DNA of 5,000 nt, taken from the NCBI GenBank assembly GCA_943325255.2, contig CALPOS020000172.1:1-5000 (forward strand), in the 5' to 3' direction. The translations under genes and the position numbers were made by a program. Below the pieces are notes generated by a model. The model worked only from the letters and a program-made list of their open reading frames with translations, did not search any database and was not told where the DNA came from. Positions 1-5,000 of the stretch are shown here, in pieces; positions within the stretch are counted from its first letter, which is position 1, and each line of letters starts with the position of its first letter. Source of the DNA: Sphingobacterium thalpophilum. GTDB taxonomy: Bacteria > Bacteroidota > Bacteroidia > Flavobacteriales > Flavobacteriaceae.

Positions 1-517
1 CAGTGACTAATCCCGCTCTAAAAGCAGCCTTTCTCGGATTCCAAACCATTCTTGTTCCGGCACCGCTTGGCGCAATAACCCCACTATTAATGGTTCCTGT
101 TGAAACCAAACCATCAGTACCAATAATAGTAACTGGTCCAGTATCGGCAATTATAGTTCTTCCTAAACCTGCTCCGCCAAAATCATAAGCTTGATCTAAG
201 GTTCCGCCATCCGTACCTTTAACAGCAATCCAATCGGCAGGTGAATTATCCCAATAATAAAAACCTATTGGCTTAGGGTTTCCTGAAAATGTGGTCGCTG
301 TAGTGAGATAAACCAACATTCCTTGTTGCGCTGCTGTTGGATTGATTGCTGGAAAAACATCTATTTTTGGAATTAAAACACCGTCTGTATTACTCGGAGC
401 GACTTGACTACTTGACTTTATATCGAGTTGCGCATTGGGTGTGGTGGTGTTGATTCCGACTTGGGCTAGTAAAATATTGCTAGAAAATATAAAAATTGCT
501 AAAAGTAATGTTCTCAT
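1..517 (-). CDS. Secreted VGIxTTxP-type surface protein, N-terminal part (cut by left window edge)
   Basis: I read 172 open codons from the ATG at 517-515 to the window edge, so the C-terminus is missing. Residues 1-18 form a signal peptide (charged MRT, then a hydrophobic LLLAIFIFSSNILLA core) with likely cleavage before Gln19, so the product is exported. The mature protein starts with VGINTTTPNAQLDIK, the motif that opens many Bacteroidota surface and tail-fibre-like proteins. Next come GVLIPKI (46-52), an aromatic stretch around GFYYWDN (85-91), and GAGTRMVWNPRKAAFRAG (152-169). I recall that last motif from flavobacterial proteins where it precedes YadA-like head repeats and an S74 chaperone domain; neither can be checked here. 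The protein is therefore probably related to the one at the right end of the window. The gene lies 163 bp downstream of the kinase stop, in the same direction, with a palindrome in the gap. No enzymatic function can be assigned. Confidence 0.85.
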   Translation of the reverse strand, partial: MRTLLLAIFIFSSNILLAQVGINTTTPNAQLDIKSSSQVAPSNTDGVLIPKIDVFPAINPTAAQQGMLVYLTTATTFSGNPKPIGFYYWDNSPADWIAVKGTDGGTLDQAYDFGGAGLGRTIIADTGPVTIIGTDGLVSTGTINSGVIAPSGAGTRMVWNPRKAAFRAGLVT

Positions 518-680
518 TTTGACCGCTTTTAAATGTTGATTCTTATCAAGTAAAAATCGGTCTAATCATAAAGATTCGCAATACGATATTGAGAGTATTG
601 GCCGTTAGCTTTATCCTCAAAAAAGCGAATTTTGTCTTCTATTTTTGAAATAATACGCTTAATAGCGTATATGAAATTTA
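518..680. other. Intergenic region between kinase gene and downstream secreted-protein gene
   Basis: This 163-bp AT-rich gap contains one clear element, the palindrome at 653-670, 10 bp beyond the kinase stop codon. I see no GC-rich hairpin followed by a T-run, so no intrinsic terminator for the kinase operon is evident. I found no convincing Bacteroidota promoter (TTG about 20 bp before TAnnTTTG). The ATG at 517 is preceded by an A-rich stretch without a Shine-Dalgarno sequence, as is usual in this phylum. Both read-through from the kinase operon and a separate regulated promoter remain possible. Confidence 0.6.
653..670. promoter_or_regulatory. 18-bp perfect palindrome, candidate operator (site 1)
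   Basis: The sequence ATACGCTTAATAGCGTAT has two perfect 7-bp arms (653-659 and 664-670) around TAAT. It lies about 136 bp upstream of the secreted-protein ATG at 517. A related palindrome with the same half-site spacing (ATACGC-N6-GCGTA) occurs at 3119-3136, upstream of the response-regulator gene. Inverted repeats of this size are typical targets for dimeric NarL/LuxR-type regulators, and one is encoded in this window. Recognition by that regulator is inference. The stem is too short and AT-rich, and lacks a following T-run, to be a good terminator. Confidence 0.5.
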
Positions 681-2435
681 TCAAGAAAGTGGAATTTGAA
701 TTCGTGTGTACAATCCGTCTTGTGTTTCAATTTGAATCGTACCATTCATTTCTTCCACTCTTTTTTGGAGATTTTTCAATCCGTTGCCAAAGAAAATATC
801 GCTTTGAATGCCAACGCCGTTATCTTTTACTTCAATCAGTAAATCCCTTTTGTCAAGTGCGACAATTTTAACTGTAATTTTACTTGCTTTCGAATGCTTT
901 AAGGCATTGTTGAAAATCTCTTTAAAGCTGAAAAACAAACTCTTTCTCGTTTTACCATCAATTAATAGCGGCTTATCCGATTCCGTTTGTTCAATAAATC
1001 GCAGTTCAATGGATGTTCCTTCAAATAAATTTTCACCATAAAATTGCACGTATTCTTTAAAATCACGAAGCGTGTTATGCTCCGTATTCAAAGACCAAAC
1101 AAAAGTGTTAATTCGTTGCGATACTTCTCGAGCCGTATCATTAATTTTTAGAAGTAGTACTTTTTGCTTTGCATCGACATCACCATTTTTCTGCAACAAG
1201 TCAGAGTGAATCAAAATACTTGAAATGCCACTACCTATATCGTCATGCAAATCTTTACTAATGTCATTCTTTTGCTGCAACAGTGTGGAGTTAATTTTGC
1301 TTTTTCTCCGAATATAAAGGATGATAAATGCCAATAGAAATAGTAATAGTATGGCAATTATCAACTGAAATAAAACAATGTCTTTTTGTTTCTTAAGTTT
1401 CAAAACCTCTAACGACAACACCTTTTTCTCATTCTTCACATATTGATCCGTGAAGTTTTGCAGATACAAATTCCCGTCAATTTGAGCTCTTGAATCGATG
1501 TCGATGATTTGATCTTGACAATAGATGGTCTTTTGACTGTCGACCGTTCTAAAAACAGCAAGTGCTTTTGTGAAAAAATACTTTTGGAAAGCCGAATTGA
1601 CCATTCGAAGGTTTATCAACTGCAATCCTTTTTGATAATACACCTCGCGCAAATTTGCACTATTGCTATGGCATTGCAACAAAAACCCGTAATCTAAAAG
1701 TACAATGTCATAATACTCACTTTTAGTTGCCGAAGCAATACTTTTCTCAAAATAATAGGCCGCACTATCTGGCTTTTTATTCATCAAATAAATTTCGCCA
1801 AAAGTTTGTTCGGTATTTGGAATACCTCTTCTGCTTTTTGCTCTAACCGCATATTCATTGGCTTTTTTATTGTAGAAAAATGCCGAATCTAATTCATTAA
1901 GCTTAATCTTGACTTGCGCCAAGTTATTGTAAATATGCTCATTTTGAATGATGGCCCGCATCCTTTTCGGCACTTCGCCTTTTGGATATACTTTACTGGA
2001 TTTCCAAAGTGATTCTTGTGCGCTTTTGTATTGCTTTAATTCGATTTGATGGATTCCAAGAAAAAAATAACCATCTGCAATGAGTAGATTGTCTTTATTC
2101 TTTTTAGCAATCAATATTTCCTTTAGCGACTCGTCTTTGCCAAATTGGAATAAGCCATTATAGTAAAACAATTCCGATTGCAAACTATGAACTAGACAAG
2201 CGGTTGAATCTGCAACTTCTGGGTTGAGATAGTCTTTTGCGATATTTAACCATTTCTGGGAAGCACCAATATCGTCGGTATCCAAATAGTATTCTGCGGT
2301 TGTAAAAGCATAGAAAATCTTATCATGATTGGTGCTACTCGTTTTGAATTTTTCAATAGATACTAGTTTCGGAATCGTTTGAGCGGTTCCCAAATAAAAA
2401 AAGAAAAGTAAAAGTGCTACTGCCTTAGTTTTCAT
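681..2435 (-). CDS. TPR-containing membrane sensor histidine kinase (HisKA_3 / NarL-partner type)
   Basis: This 584-residue protein is the likely sensor kinase for the regulator encoded just upstream. Residues 1-18 form a signal peptide (KTKAVALLLFFFYLG core, cleavage probably between Ala18 and Gln19). Residues about 40-300 are helical TPR-like repeats rich in paired aromatic and Ala positions (for example 120-150, 165-195 and 205-235), predicted to be periplasmic. A short helical linker (about 335-352) leads to one transmembrane helix at 353-375, followed by a basic RRKSK stop-transfer patch. The cytoplasmic part has the HisKA_3 phosphoacceptor motif DLHDDIGSGIS with His397. It also has a WSLN motif (447-450) and an HATPase_c domain: N-box EIFNNALKH (506-514), G1 box DNGVGI (538-543), G2 box GNGLKNL (550-556). 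All core catalytic motifs appear intact. The start lies 8 bp after the regulator stop, so the two genes are probably cotranscribed. The ligand is unknown; there is no PAS, CHASE or Y_Y_Y domain visible. Confidence 0.93.
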   Translation of the reverse strand: MKTKAVALLLFFFYLGTAQTIPKLVSIEKFKTSSTNHDKIFYAFTTAEYYLDTDDIGASQKWLNIAKDYLNPEVADSTACLVHSLQSELFYYNGLFQFGKDESLKEILIAKKNKDNLLIADGYFFLGIHQIELKQYKSAQESLWKSSKVYPKGEVPKRMRAIIQNEHIYNNLAQVKIKLNELDSAFFYNKKANEYAVRAKSRRGIPNTEQTFGEIYLMNKKPDSAAYYFEKSIASATKSEYYDIVLLDYGFLLQCHSNSANLREVYYQKGLQLINLRMVNSAFQKYFFTKALAVFRTVDSQKTIYCQDQIIDIDSRAQIDGNLYLQNFTDQYVKNEKKVLSLEVLKLKKQKDIVLFQLIIAILLLFLLAFIILYIRRKSKINSTLLQQKNDISKDLHDDIGSGISSILIHSDLLQKNGDVDAKQKVLLLKINDTAREVSQRINTFVWSLNTEHNTLRDFKEYVQFYGENLFEGTSIELRFIEQTESDKPLLIDGKTRKSLFFSFKEIFNNALKHSKASKITVKIVALDKRDLLIEVKDNGVGIQSDIFFGNGLKNLQKRVEEMNGTIQIETQDGLYTRIQIPLS

Positions 2436-2443
2436 TTTTTGCG

Positions 2444-3070
2444 CTACCGTTTTAAATAAAGATTTACTGCTTCCACTCGGGTATTGACATGCAGTTTTTC
2501 GTAAATATGTTGTATGTGTTTGCGCACGGTTCCAATGCTAATATCTAACTCCGCTGCAACTTCCTTATTCATTCTTCCTCTTGCCAACGAATCCAAAATT
2601 TCCCTTTCTCTGGAAGTTAGCGTTTCTACATTAATATTACTCGCATCGACCTTTGAAAAGCTCGCGACCACTTTACGAGCAATACTGCTGCTCATGGGAC
2701 TGCCGCCTTCAAAAAGTTCGTTTAATGCATTGATAATCTTTGCAGGACCATCGGTTTTGAGTATGTAGCCGCTGGCACCAGCTTTAAGACTTTGAAATAT
2801 TTTATCATCATCTTCGTAAGAAGTACACATTAAGAAAAGCACTTTGGGATAATTCAATTTCCATCGTTTCACACATTCGATACCGCTTTCTCCAGGAAGA
2901 TTTATGTCCATAAGCACAGCATCAACTGCAATTTCGTCTGCTTTTTCAAGTGCTTCTTCCGCATTTTGAAAGGTGCAAACCAATTCATAGTTGTCCGTAA
3001 ATTGAATCATCAAGCTCATCGCTTCACGCAAATCTCGGTCGTCTTCAACAATAGCAATATTTCTTTTCAT
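2444..3070 (-). CDS. NarL/FixJ-family response regulator transcription factor
   Basis: This 208-residue two-domain regulator has the usual length for its family. The receiver domain (about 3-120) shows the acidic cluster Glu9-Asp10-Asp11, the phosphoacceptor Asp55 in LMDINLPGESG, Thr83 or Ser84 at the switch position after LFLMC, and Lys105 in GYILK, all consistent with a functional phosphorylation site. The C-terminal LuxR-type helix-turn-helix (about 148-208) reads LTSREREIL, then NKEVAAELDISIGTVRKHI as the DNA-contacting HTH, ending in HVNTRVEAV. Proteins of this type bind short inverted repeats as phosphorylated dimers. The gene is the first of an operon with the kinase (8-bp gap). A palindrome lies 48 bp upstream of its ATG, which suggests autoregulation. 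The ATG at 3070 is chosen because MKRNIAIVEDD is the normal receiver N-terminus. Its target genes are not shown by the sequence, but the flanking surface-protein genes are natural candidates. Confidence 0.95.
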   Translation of the reverse strand: MKRNIAIVEDDRDLREAMSLMIQFTDNYELVCTFQNAEEALEKADEIAVDAVLMDINLPGESGIECVKRWKLNYPKVLFLMCTSYEDDDKIFQSLKAGASGYILKTDGPAKIINALNELFEGGSPMSSSIARKVVASFSKVDASNINVETLTSREREILDSLARGRMNKEVAAELDISIGTVRKHIQHIYEKLHVNTRVEAVNLYLKR

Positions 3071-3113
3071 CTATTCAGATATAAAGTACAATGTTAAAGA
3101 TACTATTTAAATT

Positions 3114-3239
3114 ATGAAATACGCTATTGCGCGTAACGGGTGCCATACTCAACAACCAGAAAATTCCGCTATTTCTTTACAGCAAGAGCTAGAAGAAATA
3201 CCAATTGATAAATTGGATTTAGAAACGGCACGGCACTAA
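3114..3239 (+). CDS. Possible 41-residue small ORF of unknown function
   Basis: An ATG at 3114 opens a 41-codon frame ending in TAA at 3237-3239, with an in-frame TAA 6 bp upstream of the ATG, so this is the whole frame. The peptide begins MKYAIARNGC and ends LDLETARH. Its second half is rich in Glu, Leu and Asp and looks more protein-like than random intergenic DNA. It has a single Cys, no signal peptide and no transmembrane segment. It would be transcribed divergently from the regulator, 43 bp away. Against it: no recognisable promoter or ribosome-binding site, and the candidate operator at 3119-3136 lies inside codons 2-8. I do not recognise the family. It may be a small peptide gene, a gene remnant, or chance. 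Confidence 0.22.
   Translation: MKYAIARNGCHTQQPENSAISLQQELEEIPIDKLDLETARH
3119..3136. promoter_or_regulatory. Palindrome upstream of response-regulator gene, candidate operator (site 2)
   Basis: The sequence ATACGCTATTGCGCGTAA contains half-sites TACGC (3120-3124) and GCGTA (3131-3135) separated by 6 bp. It agrees with site 1 (653-670) at 12 of 18 positions, with the matches confined to the two half-sites and the first spacer base. It ends 48 bp upstream of the regulator ATG, and 16 bp separate it from a candidate -7 box at 3095-3102. That would place it over the -33 region, a typical activator or autorepressor position. Its role is inferred from placement and from the encoded LuxR-type regulator. 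Confidence 0.5.
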
Positions 3240-3263
3240 AATAGACTCGAATATATTCATTTA

Positions 3264-3362
3264 GCAAGGATTTTTATTTGAAAATGTAGTCCTTGCCCTG
3301 ACCTGCCTCGCGGCAAGGCGGATGGCAGCGGCATCCTTTTGTGAAGCAGCGCGGAACAAAAG
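3264..3362. repeat. Cluster of overlapping inverted repeats, possible interspersed repeat or structured 3' UTR
   Basis: Four potential stems lie in about 100 bp: GCAAGGA 3264-3270 with TCCTTGC 3290-3296; CCTTGCC 3291-3297 with GGCAAGG 3312-3318; GGATG 3320-3324 with CATCC 3332-3336 followed by TTTT; CTTTTGT 3336-3342 with ACAAAAG 3356-3362, extendable by three pairs across a bulged C. The first two stems share one arm and so exclude each other. The third could be a weak plus-strand terminator. The block is GC-rich between about 3297 and 3355. It lies 36 bp beyond the stop of the S74-protein gene. The segment GGCATCCTTTTGTGAAGC resembles a repeat that I remember from 3' flanks of flavobacterial genes, but copy number cannot be tested here. 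Confidence 0.45.
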
Positions 3363-3398
3363 ATAAAGCAAACAGCAGGTTCTCGGCTCCTAAAAATC

Positions 3399-5000
3399 TT
3401 ACTTTTTCAAGTTTTCAATTTCCGAAAGGATGAATGCAACTTTTTGCTCCATTTGTTGCATGGCACTTCTCAGGGTTTCGTTTTCGTTTTTCAATTGGGT
3501 GTTTTGGGTATTCAATTCCTTCAAGGCATTTACAGAGGCAATCAATATCGGATGCAAATCAAAATTTAAATACCCATCAGGATCAGTCCCAACAGCCTCT
3601 GGAAAAATGGTTTGTACTTCTTGCGCTAAAAAACCGTACGCTTCTTTGTCCAATACCTTTGGATCAAAAGTTCTTTTTTCTGTGTTTTTATAATTATAGC
3701 GAATTGGCTTAAGTTGAAGAATCTCTGCCAAACCTTTTTCGTAGATTCCGTTTACATTTTTCAATCGCGAATCTGACGGAATTGTCCACGAGTTGGAAGC
3801 GGGTTTTCTTCCTTCGTTTAGAGACAGCTCAAATAGCCCTCCCGGCGTTGCAGTTCCGATACCTACATTCCCTGTATTGGTAATGCGCATACGTTCGGTA
3901 AGTGTAACATTATTGTTCGTTTTAAACATCAAATAGCCAGAGCTATTTGCGGTTATATTGGTTGCTTTTCTACCTTCCACAGAACCAAAAATACGGTCTG
4001 CTGTTGACGAATTAATATAATATCCCCCCAGAGTAATCGCTGCACCAACATCCACATTCTGTGGACTGTTTGTCATTACGTGCAGATTGCCCCGAAGCGC
4101 TCCTCCTGTGGCAGCATCCTCATCAACAACCTCCAAACGCGCAACAGGACTGGTGGTTCCTATACCAACATTTGCAGAAGTGGTTGCACCATTAACCCCA
4201 TTGATACTCCCCAAAACCAGAGAATTACTGGTAGATACGCTGGCGCCTGATCCTATTGCAGTCGCATTGGTTAAATTATTCACTGAGACAGCCGCTCGAA
4301 AACCAAGAGCAGTATTCTTAGATCCAGTTGTATTGGTCAATAGTGCCTGATATCCAACTGCCGTATTATCATTTCCTAATGAGTCAAATAGTGAAGCGGT
4401 ACCAACAGCAGTATTATTGGCGCCTACCATATTACTTCTTAGTGCCCCAGTGCCGGTTGCCGTATTATTTGAGCCTGTGGTCGTGTTATACAAAGCTGAA
4501 GACCCAATTGCAGTATTGGAATCTGCATTACTAATAGATAATGACGAGTATCCTACAGCAGTATTATAAGCACCTGTAGTGTTGCTGTTAAGCGATCCCC
4601 ACCCTATTGCCGAATTACTAATTCCAGATGTATTTGAGAACATCGAAGAGGTTCCAATTGCTACGTTGTAAATGCCGGTAGTATTGGAAAATAATGAATA
4701 TTGTCCAAAAGACGCATTGACGTCGCCAAGTTTTCCGCCTAGGATATTATTTCTTTTAAAAACTAAATCCACATCGTCAGTAGTCCCTATAAAATTGGTG
4801 CCGGCGGTGGTGCCGACATTTCCGGTTAATCCCCACGCATTGGCAGCAGCATCTGTCCATGTTGCCGTTCCGTTGGCATCGCTAGTGAGCACTCTCCCTG
4901 CGGCTTCGTTGCCATCGACCATGCGGATGTTGCCCGCTACGTGTAAGCGGTCTAAAGGCGTGGTGGTGCCAATCCCTACATTGACGGTAGCAGTTGCACC
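3399..5000 (-). CDS. Tail-fibre/adhesin-like surface protein with YadA-type head repeats and C-terminal peptidase S74 chaperone domain (N-terminus beyond window)
   Basis: I read 533 codons plus TAA; the frame is still open at the right edge, so the true start lies outside. Residue numbers count from that edge. VGIGTTTP motifs occur at 8-15, 278-285 and 379-386 (the last as VGIGTATP). Nine YadA/Hag-like head repeats fill about 107-262, each with a T/S/V-A-I/V-G core. The S74 intramolecular chaperone domain begins at SDSRLK, which carries the Ser409/Lys414 pair expected of the self-cleaving dyad. It continues through KPIRYNYK, GFLAQEVQTIFPEAV (457-471) and HPILIASVNALKEL. Residues about 490-533 form a heptad-like coiled coil. 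In characterised phage members the domain trimerises a beta-helical fibre and is released by cleavage just before the Ser; the same is inferred here. The product is probably an exported trimeric surface fibre. No phage structural genes are seen nearby. The internal ATG at 4922 is not the start. Confidence 0.9.
   Translation of the reverse strand, partial: GATATVNVGIGTTTPLDRLHVAGNIRMVDGNEAAGRVLTSDANGTATWTDAAANAWGLTGNVGTTAGTNFIGTTDDVDLVFKRNNILGGKLGDVNASFGQYSLFSNTTGIYNVAIGTSSMFSNTSGISNSAIGWGSLNSNTTGAYNTAVGYSSLSISNADSNTAIGSSALYNTTTGSNNTATGTGALRSNMVGANNTAVGTASLFDSLGNDNTAVGYQALLTNTTGSKNTALGFRAAVSVNNLTNATAIGSGASVSTSNSLVLGSINGVNGATTSANVGIGTTSPVARLEVVDEDAATGGALRGNLHVMTNSPQNVDVGAAITLGGYYINSSTADRIFGSVEGRKATNITANSSGYLMFKTNNNVTLTERMRITNTGNVGIGTATPGGLFELSLNEGRKPASNSWTIPSDSRLKNVNGIYEKGLAEILQLKPIRYNYKNTEKRTFDPKVLDKEAYGFLAQEVQTIFPEAVGTDPDGYLNFDLHPILIASVNALKELNTQNTQLKNENETLRSAMQQMEQKVAFILSEIENLKK
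4215..4682 (-). repeat. Nine tandem YadA/Hag-like head repeats (about 50 bp each)
   Basis: Inside the S74-protein gene, the core T/S/V-A-I/V/L/T-G recurs at residues 113, 130, 147, 163, 180, 197, 213, 230 and 247, counted from the right window edge. Spacings are 17, 17, 16, 17, 17, 16, 17 and 17 residues. A typical unit is TTGAYNTAVGYSSLSI, with N before the core and a small-residue turn (TTG, TSG) between units. Such units stack as coils of a left-handed beta-roll in trimeric adhesin heads. The DNA copies are diverged, not identical, so this is an old protein repeat and not a recent tandem expansion. Confidence 0.85.

Larger units (their letters stand above)
3071..3398. other. Structured 328-bp intergenic region
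   Basis: This gap separates the end of the S74-protein gene from the start of the regulator gene; both are on the minus strand. Its left half is AT-rich and should hold the regulator promoter. The best candidate -7 element is TATCTTTA on the minus strand (3095-3102), matching five of the six fixed positions of TAnnTTTG; a convincing -33 element is absent, and the palindrome at 3119-3136 occupies that place. Positions 3114-3239 form a possible small plus-strand ORF. The right half (3264-3398) holds overlapping inverted repeats and a GC-rich block that differs in composition from its surroundings. Confidence 0.6.

Noticed and set aside
3..188. 61-codon plus-strand frame at the left edge
   Set aside because: The minus-strand frame there has a signal peptide and recognised motifs; the plus frame is Pro/Val-rich shadow sequence.
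653..670. Palindrome as an intrinsic terminator of the kinase operon
   Set aside because: The stem is 7 bp, not GC-rich and not followed by a T-run on either strand; a second copy upstream of the regulator gene fits an operator better.
632..1041. Plus-strand open frames of 77-79 codons opposite the kinase gene
   Set aside because: They lie antisense to the strongly supported HATPase domain, have low-complexity composition and no recognisable motif.
3430..3712. Two plus-strand frames of 87-92 codons opposite the S74 domain
   Set aside because: They overlap each other and lie antisense to the conserved S74 coding sequence; the peptides are Phe- and Cys-rich shadows.
4087..4534. Plus-strand frames opposite the head repeats
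   Set aside because: They are antisense to the repeat domain; their apparent regularity is inherited from the repeat codons.
4215..4682. Regular ~50-bp repeats as a CRISPR array
   Set aside because: The units are diverged, have no identical repeats separated by unique spacers, and translate as YadA-like protein repeats in one frame.
4920..4922. ATG as the start of the S74 protein gene
   Set aside because: The frame is open for 26 more codons to the edge and includes VGIGTTTPLDRLHVAGNIR, a conserved motif. There is no signal peptide after this ATG.
3399..5000. S74 gene as proof of a prophage
   Set aside because: Its neighbour is a cellular two-component system and no phage structural gene is visible; similar proteins are common on Bacteroidota chromosomes.

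Overview
The window looks like chromosomal DNA of a Bacteroidota bacterium, most likely a Flavobacteriaceae member related to Flavobacterium. This rests on the AT-rich sequence, signal peptides ending in 'AQ', secreted proteins with repeated VGIxTTxP motifs, and a TPR-type sensor kinase (HisKA_3 class) paired with a NarL/LuxR-type regulator. I assign this by recognising features, not by a database search.

All four well-supported genes lie on the minus strand, so transcription runs from right to left. From right to left they are: (1) the C-terminal 533 residues of a large surface or tail-fibre-like protein (3399-5000, N-terminus outside the window) with YadA-like head repeats, a C-terminal peptidase S74 (intramolecular chaperone) domain and a terminal coiled coil; (2) a 328-bp intergenic region (3071-3398) with a GC-rich cluster of inverted repeats, a possible 41-codon plus-strand ORF and an 18-bp palindrome; (3) a response regulator (2444-3070) followed 8 bp later by its sensor histidine kinase (681-2435), evidently one operon; (4) a 163-bp gap (518-680) holding a second copy of the palindrome; (5) the N-terminal 172 residues of another secreted VGIxTTxP protein (1-517, running off the left edge).

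The most interesting point is that the two gaps carry related 18-bp palindromes of form ATACGC-N6-GCGTA with identical spacing. One lies upstream of the regulator/kinase operon and the other upstream of the secreted-protein gene that follows it. The simple reading, which is inference, is a local circuit: the membrane kinase with its TPR sensor phosphorylates the regulator, which binds these sites to control its own operon and the neighbouring surface protein. I see no CRISPR array, tRNA, rRNA, transposase or defence genes.
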